From: Candidatus Omnitrophota bacterium
GTDB lineage: Bacteria > Omnitrophota > Gorgyraeia > JAGLLT01
DNA: 5,624 bases
NCBI GenBank assembly: GCA_030630095.1
Contig: DAOVNW010000070.1
Span: 1-5,624, forward strand
Reading direction: 5' to 3'
Made by a program: the position numbers and the translations under genes. Positions within the stretch are counted from its first letter, which is position 1; each line of letters begins with the position of its first letter. Below the pieces are notes generated by a model, which had not been told where the DNA came from, searched no databases, and saw only the letters and a list, made by a program, of their open reading frames with translations. This document shows, piece by piece, positions 1 through 5,624 of the stretch.

Positions 1-581
1 AGGCCAAACATAATGGAAAAAACCACACCCAGTATAAATCCAAAGGGAGCAAACCACTCTACCCCTCTTAAAAAGGGATAATCAAAGTTGTGAATTCCAT
101 TAAGGATAAAACCCAGGGTAATTAATAAATGAGAGCTCGACTTCTTATCAATACTGTTTTTATAATAGTAACAGCCGCTAATAATAAACGCCGAACCGCT
201 GATTATTGAGGTGGACAGTGCTGATAAAAACCAGCTATTAAAAACATATATACCTACAAAGGCCGACAGGAAAGCGGTTACCGCGAGAAGGACTAAATAA
301 ACACCATATCTTTTCTTTTTTATTAAAAGACATATGCCGGAGAAGAAAAAAACCGCGGAAAGAGCTGAAATTAGATGCCGTAAAAACCAGAGATATTCAT
401 AGTTGAGGCCTAAAAGAAGTTGTTCGCAAAACGCCTGCAAGGCGAAAAACAACCATCCTAAAAACCACCAGATAAATATCTTATCCTTGTTTTCAAAATA
501 ATTCAATAGGAGAACGACGCTTACAACCAGCTTAAAGGTAAAGTCTAAGGTAATAGCGGTGTTTATACCAAGGAAGTTCAC
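1..581 (-). CDS. Seven-helix membrane protein, N-terminal part (possible sensor input domain), cut by the window edge
   Basis: Reading from a GTG at 581-579, the frame stays open for 193 codons to the left edge, so the C-terminus is missing. The translation begins MNFLGINTAITLDFTFKLVV and is strongly hydrophobic. I see about seven membrane segments, at roughly residues 12-28, 36-58, 65-87, 93-113, 116-138, 149-165 and 175-193. Short basic loops (KKKRYG near 88, KNSIDKKSSS near 142) separate some of them. The GTG overlaps the def stop as GTGA, and AAAGGG lies 6 nt upstream, which supports this start and translational coupling. Near residue 165, before the last helix, is HNFDYPFLRGVEWFAPFGF. 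This resembles the loop in seven-helix N-terminal domains of some PAS, histidine kinase or diguanylate cyclase sensors. That likeness is from memory, and any signalling domain would lie outside the window. The existence of the gene is well supported; the sensor role is inference. Confidence 0.85.
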   Translation of the reverse strand, partial: MNFLGINTAITLDFTFKLVVSVVLLLNYFENKDKIFIWWFLGWLFFALQAFCEQLLLGLNYEYLWFLRHLISALSAVFFFSGICLLIKKKRYGVYLVLLAVTAFLSAFVGIYVFNSWFLSALSTSIISGSAFIISGCYYYKNSIDKKSSSHLLITLGFILNGIHNFDYPFLRGVEWFAPFGFILGVVFSIMFG

Positions 582-1102
582 TTAGCGCCCTTTCCCATTT
601 TATTGAAAGTTTTTTTAATCCTGTACTTCGACTCAACCAATAATTTTTTAGCGGGGTTAAGATAATCTATAATAAGTTTACCGTCTAAATGGTCTATCTC
701 ATGCTGGATAACGCGGGCTAAAAAGCCGTCTGCCTCCAGGATAATCGCCCGCCCTCTTTCATCTTTTGCTTCTACCGTAACCTTCTCGGACCGCGGCACC
801 GTTACCGAAATTCCCGGCATACTCATACAGCCCTCCTCCATAAGAACGATCTTACCTTTTTTTTCTTTAATAACCGGATTAATCAATTTTATAAGGCCGT
901 TTTTATCGCGGGCGTCAACAACCACCAGCTTTTCATCCAGGCTTACCTGTTCGGCTGCCAGGCCCACGGTAACTTTATTATCGTACATTGTCTCAGCCAT
1001 ATTCATTAAAAACTCTCTCTGGCCGGCTGATACACTCTTAACAACTTTAGCCTTTATCCTTAAGATTGGCGCCGGGTAAGTAACAATCTTGTAAACTGAC
1101 AT
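578..1102 (-). CDS. def: Peptide deformylase
   Basis: Cytoplasmic metalloenzyme that removes the formyl group from the N-terminal methionine of nascent proteins. At 174 residues it has the usual bacterial length. All three family motifs are present in order. Motif 1 is VGLAAEQ (46-52), with Q52. Motif 2 is EGCMS (90-94), with metal ligand C92. Motif 3 is QHEIDH (133-138), with ligands H134 and H138 and catalytic E135. The N-terminal VTYPAPILRIKA block is also typical. Motif 1 departs slightly from the consensus GxGxAAxQxG: T45 replaces the first glycine and S54 the last. The C-terminus ends in a basic tail (residues 160-174). The ATG lies 5 nt after the stop of the radical-SAM gene, with AGGGAG 8 nt upstream. 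The stop overlaps the GTG of the next gene. The function is secure; the usual partner fmt (methionyl-tRNA formyltransferase) is not in view. Confidence 0.97.
   Translation of the reverse strand: MSVYKIVTYPAPILRIKAKVVKSVSAGQREFLMNMAETMYDNKVTVGLAAEQVSLDEKLVVVDARDKNGLIKLINPVIKEKKGKIVLMEEGCMSMPGISVTVPRSEKVTVEAKDERGRAIILEADGFLARVIQHEIDHLDGKLIIDYLNPAKKLLVESKYRIKKTFNKMGKGAK
588..593 (-). promoter_or_regulatory. Ribosome binding site for the GTG-start membrane protein
   Basis: On the minus strand AAAGGG sits 6 nt before the GTG at 581-579, inside the last codons of def. It favours GTG over any later start, because the next in-frame ATG is not until about codon 190, near the left window edge. Confidence 0.5.
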
Positions 1103-1107
1103 TTTCC

Positions 1108-1824
1108 TTACTCCCTGCCTCTGACAATTACGTTTTCAACGCTCCCTCTTATGTCGTCCGCGATTTTCTCAAGCACTTCTTTTTTGTAAGGCTTAATCTC
1201 CTGAAACTTTTTATCCAGCACACCATCCGGTTGAAAATTTTGCAAAGCGTATTTTTTAGCGCCTCTAATAAATTCGGCTATCTTTTTGATATCTTCTTTA
1301 TCGTGCAAAACAGGAACCACCGTAGTTCTAAACTCATAATCGATATCAGAACTCATAATAATTTTTATAGACTCCTTAACATTTTCAAATAGTTTCTCTG
1401 ATTGTAACTTTGACGCTTTGTTGTAAGCGTCAAATTCAAGCGGAGCTTTTATGTCCATTGCTATATAGTCAACTATCCTTTTGCTGATAGCTTCCTCAAT
1501 TATGCCGGGGTTTGTCCCATTTGTATCGAGTTTTACCATGGCTCCTATTTCTTTAAACTCCTCCATAAAGTCCAATACGTCCTCATAAAGGCAGGGTTCG
1601 CCGCCCGTCAGGCAAATGCCGTCCATAAAATCCTGACGCTGCTTATAAAAATCTTTTATTTCATCAATAGGTGTAGTTTGATATCCCTCCGGATTAAGCA
1701 AAAGGCCTCCATTGTGGCAAAAGGGGCAGCGCATATTGCAATATGGCACATAAAGAGTAGATACTATTTTTCCGTCCCAATCTATAAGAGATGATTTTAT
1801 AAATCCTTTAATAACGATTTTCAT
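1108..1824 (-). CDS. nrdG: Radical SAM activase, anaerobic ribonucleotide reductase activating protein (NrdG)-like
   Basis: Radical-SAM iron-sulfur enzyme of the type that places a glycyl radical on a partner enzyme, most likely class III ribonucleotide reductase (NrdD). From the ATG at 1824 it has 238 residues, starting MKIVIKGFIKSSLIDWDGK. The 4Fe-4S motif CNMRCPFC has three cysteines in CxxxCxxC spacing (residues 29, 33, 36), followed by HNGG. The SAM-binding TGGEP is near 73-77, and DTNGT and MDIKAP follow near 100 and 123. The opening SLIDWDGK and YVPYCNMRCPFCHN match the NrdG-like activase family better than PflA. No extra cysteine cluster is seen. An ATG at 1842 is possible but would add six residues and overlap trxB by 17 nt. 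I prefer 1824 because the family usually starts here and the trxB stop then lies 1 nt upstream (TAAGATG), a coupling arrangement. Neither start has a strong Shine-Dalgarno. nrdD is absent here, so the partner is inferred. Confidence 0.85.
   Translation of the reverse strand: MKIVIKGFIKSSLIDWDGKIVSTLYVPYCNMRCPFCHNGGLLLNPEGYQTTPIDEIKDFYKQRQDFMDGICLTGGEPCLYEDVLDFMEEFKEIGAMVKLDTNGTNPGIIEEAISKRIVDYIAMDIKAPLEFDAYNKASKLQSEKLFENVKESIKIIMSSDIDYEFRTTVVPVLHDKEDIKKIAEFIRGAKKYALQNFQPDGVLDKKFQEIKPYKKEVLEKIADDIRGSVENVIVRGRE
1111..1116 (-). promoter_or_regulatory. Ribosome binding site for def
   Basis: AGGGAG on the minus strand ends 8 nt before the def ATG. It lies in the last codons of the radical-SAM gene, just before its TAA, which fits translation of both genes from one mRNA. 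Confidence 0.55.
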
Positions 1825-1825
1825 C

Positions 1826-2764
1826 TTATAATTCGGCGCCATCTTTTAAGTATCCAGCGGCCGAGAGGGCGGCCTGAGCCCCTTCCGAACAGGCTAAGAC
1901 TACCTGTCTAATCTTTTTCTTTCGTACATCGCCGGCGACAAAAATTCCTTTTTTACCGGCCCGCATATTTTCATCGGTAATGATAAATCCGTCTTTATCC
2001 GTTTCCACCAGAGCCTTGATAATCCGCGCCTGAGGCTCAGAACCAACAAAGACAAATAGGCCGTCAATGCTAATCTCCTTAATACTCCCGTCCTTTTTGC
2101 TTTGAAGCCTTACTCCTTCAACCCGCGTACCGCCGGTAACCGCGAGAGGAATATAGCTGTGTAAAACTTCAATCTTTTTATTATCCTTTATTCTCTTCAC
2201 GAGAACCCGCTCCGCCCTAAATTCATCACGCCGGTGAATAAGATATACCTTAGCCGCGAAGCCGGCTAAAAATAACGCCTCCTCCAGGGCGGTGTCTCCA
2301 CCTCCAACGGCCGCTACCACTTTATCTTTATATAGCGGCGCGTCACAGACAGCGCAGAAAGAAACACCTTTGCCGGTTAACTCCTCCTCGCCTTTAATGC
2401 CCAGCCTTTTTGGCACAGCTCCGGTGGCAACAATCACAGCTTTTGCCCTATACGTCTCTTTTGAAGCAGTCACGAAAAACATACCGCCCTTTTCGATTAC
2501 AGCATCCGCGCCGGCCCCGGTAATCTCTACACCGGCCGCGTTAACCTGCTCTTTCATTTTTTCAGCCAGTTCCCCCCCGCTGATGCCTCGGGGAAAACCG
2601 GGGTAATTTTCTATAATACTCGTCAAATTAAGTTGGCCGCCGGCAAGTTTATCCTCAAGGATTATCAAATTCAGGCCCGCGCGCCGGGCATAAATAGCGG
2701 CCGTCAGGCCTGCCGGCCCCGCTCCGATAATAACTATATCTTTATCTACAAAATTCTCTGCCAT
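1826..2764 (-). CDS. trxB: Thioredoxin reductase (NADPH, FAD)
   Basis: Cytoplasmic flavoenzyme that passes electrons from NADPH through FAD and a redox-active disulfide to thioredoxin. At 312 residues it matches the low-molecular-weight bacterial type. The FAD-binding GAGPAG is at 14-19, with GGQL at 42-45 and ENYPGFP at 52-58. ATGAVPKRLGIKGEEEL follows at 113-129. The active-site CAVCD has cysteines at 137 and 140. The nucleotide-binding GGGDTA is at 154-159 and HRRDEFRA at 177-184; the arginines favour NADPH. The FAD-contacting GIFVAGDV is at 273-280, followed by RQVVLACSEGAQAA. That last stretch has CSE where AGDG is common, a small variation. The ATG is 3 nt after the panD stop, with no clear Shine-Dalgarno, so re-initiation after panD is plausible. 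No thioredoxin gene is in the window; the adjacent activase suggests one use for the reducing power. An NADPH:ferredoxin-type relative is unlikely because the CxxC is intact. Confidence 0.96.
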   Translation of the reverse strand: MAENFVDKDIVIIGAGPAGLTAAIYARRAGLNLIILEDKLAGGQLNLTSIIENYPGFPRGISGGELAEKMKEQVNAAGVEITGAGADAVIEKGGMFFVTASKETYRAKAVIVATGAVPKRLGIKGEEELTGKGVSFCAVCDAPLYKDKVVAAVGGGDTALEEALFLAGFAAKVYLIHRRDEFRAERVLVKRIKDNKKIEVLHSYIPLAVTGGTRVEGVRLQSKKDGSIKEISIDGLFVFVGSEPQARIIKALVETDKDGFIITDENMRAGKKGIFVAGDVRKKKIRQVVLACSEGAQAALSAAGYLKDGAEL

Positions 2765-2767
2765 AGC

Positions 2768-3115
2768 TTAGTTAATAACTTTATTATCTTTATCTACTTT
2801 TACAATTTTCATCCGCATCTCTTTGGCTTCTTGTTCATCCGCGTAAACAGAAGAGATGATTATCAACTCATCGCCAATCTCACCCAGTTTGGCTGCCGGC
2901 CCGTAGAGAGCGATTACCCCCGCCTCTCTCTCTTCAATCACGTAGGTTTCAAATCTTTGGCCATTGTTGTAATTAAGAACCAGAACCATCTCGTTGGGTA
3001 AAATACCGGAGGCCTCAAGCAAAGCCCCGGATATCCCTATACTTCCTTTATACCCATAATCCTTTTTGGTGATGAAGGCCCGGTGTATCTTAGCTCTGCA
3101 CATCTTTCTAAACAT
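2768..3115 (-). CDS. panD: Aspartate 1-decarboxylase (pyruvoyl enzyme)
   Basis: Makes beta-alanine from L-aspartate for pantothenate and coenzyme A. The proenzyme cleaves itself between Gly and Ser, and the serine becomes the pyruvoyl cofactor. From the ATG at 3115 it has 115 residues and lines up with the E. coli protein without gaps through residue 60. K9, H11, Y22, the cleavage pair G24-S25, R54, T57 and Y58 all fall at the E. coli positions. A longer frame from 3136 exists, but GGAGG 7 nt before the 3115 ATG and this numbering decide for the shorter start. The start overlaps the thi4 stop by 8 nt. The usual NGAA segment reads YGPAA here, so the Asn corresponding to E. coli N72 is Tyr (Y71). 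That residue lies near the processing site, so the effect on maturation is open. No panB, panC or panZ is seen nearby. Confidence 0.95.
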   Translation of the reverse strand: MFRKMCRAKIHRAFITKKDYGYKGSIGISGALLEASGILPNEMVLVLNYNNGQRFETYVIEEREAGVIALYGPAAKLGEIGDELIIISSVYADEQEAKEMRMKIVKVDKDNKVIN

Positions 3116-3899
3116 TCTTTTTCCTCCGCAAATCAAAGTCTATTAAACGGCTCACCTTCCGGCCGGAAAGCAGCATACCTCCGAAAATAGGCCCCATACG
3201 CTGGCCGCCGAAAACAGCATTGGCTGCCATACCGGCAACATAGAGGCCGGGGTATATTTTTTTTGTATTACTCATTATTGCCTTTTCTCCCATCTCAGCC
3301 CACATAGACTTTTCGCCCATAACTTTTCCGGTCTTAGTTAAAAGCTTAACGCCCTGTTTATCCTGTAAAAGGCGCGCGACTTCCGAAGGATGCCCGGTAG
3401 CGTCAACTACGCACTTTGCCTGAGTGGCTATGGGGTCTACATGAAGGCCGGCTAAGTCAACCGGAGACCAGTTTATAACCAATCCCACGACCCTATCCTT
3501 CCTTACCATAATGTCTTCAGCGCTCATCAGATTAAAAACCTGAAGGCCCGCTTTAACGGCCTTTGAAATCAGTACAGCTACAGTCTCTATCGCGTCGGCC
3601 GTGTAATAACCGGGCTTGTAGCGTACAGTACGTATTTCCATCTCATCCAAAATCTCCTTGCCCTCTGTTTGAACAACAATCTGATTAAACATAATGCCGC
3701 CGCCCCACATACCGCCGCCTATAGAAAGTTTTTTTTCAAACATAGCGACCTTGTACTTCTTTTTAGCCAGGTAGTACCCCGCGCATAGCCCCGCTGGCCC
3801 TCCGCCTACTATAGCTACATCGACATCAAGATTATTCAGTAAGCGCTGGGTGTAAGTTTCAATGATTGCCCTGGATACGGTTATATCTTCTATTTTCAT
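3108..3899 (-). CDS. thi4: Thiazole synthase, Thi4 family, sulfide-dependent type
   Basis: Makes the adenosine-diphospho thiazole precursor of thiamine from NAD, glycine and sulfide. At 263 residues it has the length of archaeal and anaerobic bacterial Thi4. The N-terminal SRAIIETYTQRL is followed by dinucleotide-binding VGGGPAGL (31-38), E55 at the end of the second strand, and GGGMWGGGIMF (61-71). WSPVDLAGLHVDP (144-156) carries H153 where yeast Thi4 has the cysteine that gives up its own sulfur. A histidine here marks enzymes that use free sulfide and turn over repeatedly, as expected in an anaerobe. D155 and H170 (in DATGHP) sit where the iron ligands are found in archaeal-type enzymes. 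YPGLYVAGMAANAVFGG and RMGPIFGGM close the fold. AAAGG lies 9 nt upstream of the ATG. It is first in the apparent operon, behind a 44-nt spacer; its end overlaps panD. I see no TPP riboswitch. Confidence 0.94.
   Translation of the reverse strand: MKIEDITVSRAIIETYTQRLLNNLDVDVAIVGGGPAGLCAGYYLAKKKYKVAMFEKKLSIGGGMWGGGIMFNQIVVQTEGKEILDEMEIRTVRYKPGYYTADAIETVAVLISKAVKAGLQVFNLMSAEDIMVRKDRVVGLVINWSPVDLAGLHVDPIATQAKCVVDATGHPSEVARLLQDKQGVKLLTKTGKVMGEKSMWAEMGEKAIMSNTKKIYPGLYVAGMAANAVFGGQRMGPIFGGMLLSGRKVSRLIDFDLRRKKNV
3123..3127 (-). promoter_or_regulatory. Strong ribosome binding site that fixes the panD start
   Basis: GGAGG on the minus strand lies 7 nt before the ATG at 3115-3113 and inside the 3' end of thi4. 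It is the best Shine-Dalgarno in the window and argues against the upstream in-frame ATG at 3136. Confidence 0.8.
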
Positions 3900-3931
3900 A
3901 AATTTCTGCCTTTCATCAAACCGTTTATTAA

Positions 3932-3937
3932 ATTATA
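3932..3937 (-). promoter_or_regulatory. Possible -10 element upstream of thi4
   Basis: The 44-nt spacer between the carbohydrate-active gene and thi4 is AT-rich. It contains a perfect TATAAT on the minus strand, which would place a transcript start about 25 nt before the thi4 ATG. No good -35 hexamer is found at 16-18 nt. In an AT-rich spacer such a match can be chance. No hairpin with a T-run, that is no terminator, is seen in the same spacer, so read-through from the upstream gene is also possible. Confidence 0.3.
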
Positions 3938-3943
3938 TAACTT

Positions 3944-5624
3944 TTAATCAATACTAAGCTTATTTTCAAACCCAATCCTGTTAATGCCCCGCCGTATATG
4001 CTTATTTTTCATAAATGTTTCCTGAATAAGCCCGCTTCTATAGTTCTCTATGGCGAGAATAAGCGGCCCCTGATCAATGCCTATGACGACCTTGGCCACA
4101 TAGCCGCTATCCAGATTAAAGCTGTCCCAAAAGCCATAGCCGCCTTCATACTCGTCCTGCCAGACAAGGCGCTCTCCTTTTTCGTCTTTAAGGTTATAAT
4201 AGTACCAAAGCGCCCTCATTACCTCAGCCGGAAGATACGGCAGAGAACAACCGGCTCCATAAGGAGCAATGGTACCATCTTTAGGGTCATCCCACATATC
4301 ACCCTTGGGCATAGCTCCGGGAGTTATATAGCCTTCTTTGCTGGCACAGGCAGTAAGCCCCCAACTGTCTTCCCCGAATGTCCTGAATCTCTTTTTTCTG
4401 TCAATACAGTAAAGCCGCGCCGCCTTTGTGGCCTCTATGACATTCTTATACCAGTCTATCCGGGGAGAGTTCACGCCTAACTTCGGGCCGTTATCTCTTC
4501 CCAGACTTTTAAAATCCACCCAGCAGTGGGCAAACTGATAGGTAAAAAGACAGCCGCTCCAACTATATACGAATAAATCCGTAGGCCTATATCCGGCAGT
4601 CAAAGGTTGATAACGTCCCTGCGGCCGGCGCCATTTATAAAAGGTTGCCGGTTGAATTCTATGCTCCTCTTTGGGCGCAGAAATTCCAAGAAGCGTACAT
4701 ATAATAGTTTCATCGGAGGCATGGTCCCACGCGCAGTAAAAGTTGCCGTCCCCCGTCATATTGTCCAGGTTGGCAGGCCCCCAGGCCATATAAAGCAAAC
4801 CTCGGCTCTTATCCAGAAACGAACTCCAATCTGCCTCCGCCACTATCTTATCGGCTTCCTTTTTTACTCTCCCTCCGAAATACTCCCCGGCCGTTATCAC
4901 CCCCATAAGCAAAATACCGGAGTCCACGCTTGATACACCCGACTCATAACCGCTGGATGAAGGCATGGCATCAAAATCAAGATAGTGAAAGAAAAGGCCG
5001 AACTTCTTCGGACTGCCGCTTAGGGCATTAAGAATATTATATACTCTCTCTTCAATTATATCTTTTTTAAGATATTCTCTCTCCGCCCCAACTACCAGAG
5101 CGGAAAGCCCAAATCCCACCGAGGCTGTGCTCACAAAATCAACACTCGTCTTATCCTTTATAAGGCCTGTAACCTGATCGGCCTCATCCCAGAAAAATTT
5201 AAAACACGCTTTCTGAATTATATCCAGCAGGTCATCATCCGTAAGCTTTCTAACCAACACAGATACCGGCCTTGACCTTCTTCCTTCTTTTAACGAGGCG
5301 CTAACCGCCGAAACCAAATAAGAATATTCCCCGCCCGCTTCGACGTCCGTATCCTTAAACATCTCGATGCCTACCAGAGTTTCATTGATTTTTTCAGCCC
5401 TTCTTTCCGAACCCGTTATTTTATAGATATTGTATCCAATGATATCATTTCTCTTTGCGGCGTCCCAAAAAAGATAAAGCCTGTCCTCGCGCGCGTCTAT
5501 CTTTAAACCGCCAACTCTCGCCGGCCTCCGCAATTTGGCTCTCGCCGGTTCAATCTCTATAAAGGATATAACCGGCTCGCCCATTCTTCTTACCGCCCTG
5601 ATATTAAGCTGTCCATCGTTTACT
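3944..5624 (-). CDS. Fibronectin-III plus putative glucoamylase/GH144-like domain protein, 5' end outside the window
   Basis: Likely exported carbohydrate-active protein. Residue numbers count from the ATG at 5584-5582. A fibronectin-III-like domain spans about 25-112 (LYLFWDA, IIGYNIYKI, EYSYLVSAVS). An alpha-helical domain of the putative glucoamylase family (Pfam Glycoamylase, COG5368) spans about 117-535. Its marks are FKFFWDEADQVTGLIKD (128-144), STASVGFGLSAL (152-163), SSVDSGILLMGVITAGEYF (218-236), DHASDETIICTLLGISAP (287-304), FTYQFAHCWVD (347-357), FGEDSWGLTA (403-412) and the GYITPG, DGTIAPYGA and LPAEVM blocks. E292 and E405 are candidate acidic catalytic residues, by inspection only. 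Relatives include GH144 enzymes acting on beta-1,2-glucan, so the glucoamylase name does not fix the substrate. The frame is open upstream of this ATG to the right edge, reading VNDGQLNIRAVRR before it, and no strong Shine-Dalgarno is present. I therefore treat the gene as partial; a signal peptide would lie outside. Confidence 0.88.
   Translation of the reverse strand, partial: VNDGQLNIRAVRRMGEPVISFIEIEPARAKLRRPARVGGLKIDAREDRLYLFWDAAKRNDIIGYNIYKITGSERRAEKINETLVGIEMFKDTDVEAGGEYSYLVSAVSASLKEGRRSRPVSVLVRKLTDDDLLDIIQKACFKFFWDEADQVTGLIKDKTSVDFVSTASVGFGLSALVVGAEREYLKKDIIEERVYNILNALSGSPKKFGLFFHYLDFDAMPSSSGYESGVSSVDSGILLMGVITAGEYFGGRVKKEADKIVAEADWSSFLDKSRGLLYMAWGPANLDNMTGDGNFYCAWDHASDETIICTLLGISAPKEEHRIQPATFYKWRRPQGRYQPLTAGYRPTDLFVYSWSGCLFTYQFAHCWVDFKSLGRDNGPKLGVNSPRIDWYKNVIEATKAARLYCIDRKKRFRTFGEDSWGLTACASKEGYITPGAMPKGDMWDDPKDGTIAPYGAGCSLPYLPAEVMRALWYYYNLKDEKGERLVWQDEYEGGYGFWDSFNLDSGYVAKVVIGIDQGPLILAIENYRSGLIQETFMKNKHIRRGINRIGFENKLSID

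Noticed and set aside
1825..1842. Upstream ATG for the radical-SAM gene (MAPNYK extension)
   Set aside because: It would overlap trxB by 17 nt and add residues not expected in the family, and no strong Shine-Dalgarno supports it. It is not excluded, only less likely.
2292..2606. Plus-strand open frame of 104 codons
   Set aside because: It lies antisense inside trxB, has low-complexity Ser/Pro/Ala-rich content and no recognisable domain. It is a shadow of the real gene.
2633..3001. Plus-strand open frame of 122 codons
   Set aside because: It spans the antisense of the trxB start and of panD, both clearly identified, and has no family likeness.
3900..3943. Terminator or riboswitch between the carbohydrate-active gene and thi4
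   Set aside because: The 44 bases are AT-rich without an evident stem-loop followed by a T-run, and are too short for a TPP riboswitch.
3998..4480. Plus-strand open frame of 160 codons
   Set aside because: Antisense to the conserved C-terminal half of the glycoamylase domain; no recognisable motif.
4607..4933. Plus-strand open frame of 108 codons
   Set aside because: Antisense to the middle of the glycoamylase domain; basic and proline-rich composition typical of a shadow frame.
1..5624. Mobile element, CRISPR array, toxin-antitoxin or defence system
   Set aside because: I found no transposase or integrase motifs, no regularly spaced repeats, no terminal inverted repeats and no small paired genes. 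All coding space is explained by household genes and one carbohydrate-active gene.

Overview
The window is a compact, protein-coding piece of a bacterial genome with moderate GC. Every gene I can support lies on the minus strand, so transcription runs from right to left. No rRNA, tRNA, CRISPR array, insertion sequence or long repeat is visible. The gene types point to an anaerobe or microaerophile: a sulfide-type Thi4, a radical-SAM glycyl-radical activase, and a low-molecular-weight NADPH thioredoxin reductase. The lineage cannot be fixed from this sequence. An uncultivated anaerobic bacterial group such as Omnitrophota would fit, but that is a guess.

Right block (3944-5624): a fibronectin-III domain followed by a putative glucoamylase/GH144-like carbohydrate-active domain. 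Its reading frame stays open to the right edge, so the true N-terminus lies outside the window. The in-frame residues beyond the apparent ATG look like the last strands of another extracellular beta-sandwich domain.

Spacer (3900-3943): 44 bases with a good -10-like hexamer and no visible terminator. There is no room for a TPP riboswitch.

Left block (1-3899): six tightly packed genes that look like one transcription unit. In order of transcription they are thi4 (thiazole for vitamin B1), panD (beta-alanine for pantothenate/CoA), trxB (thioredoxin reductase), an nrdG-like radical-SAM activase, def (peptide deformylase), and the start of a multi-helix membrane protein cut by the left edge. Junctions are an 8-nt overlap, a 3-nt gap, a 1-nt gap, a 5-nt gap and a 4-nt GTGA overlap. 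The theme is cofactor supply and redox or anaerobic housekeeping rather than one pathway. No clear new defence or mobile system is present. The points most worth a second look are the two edge-truncated genes, the sulfide-type Thi4, the PanD start and its Asn-to-Tyr change, and the trxB-nrdG pairing without nrdD.
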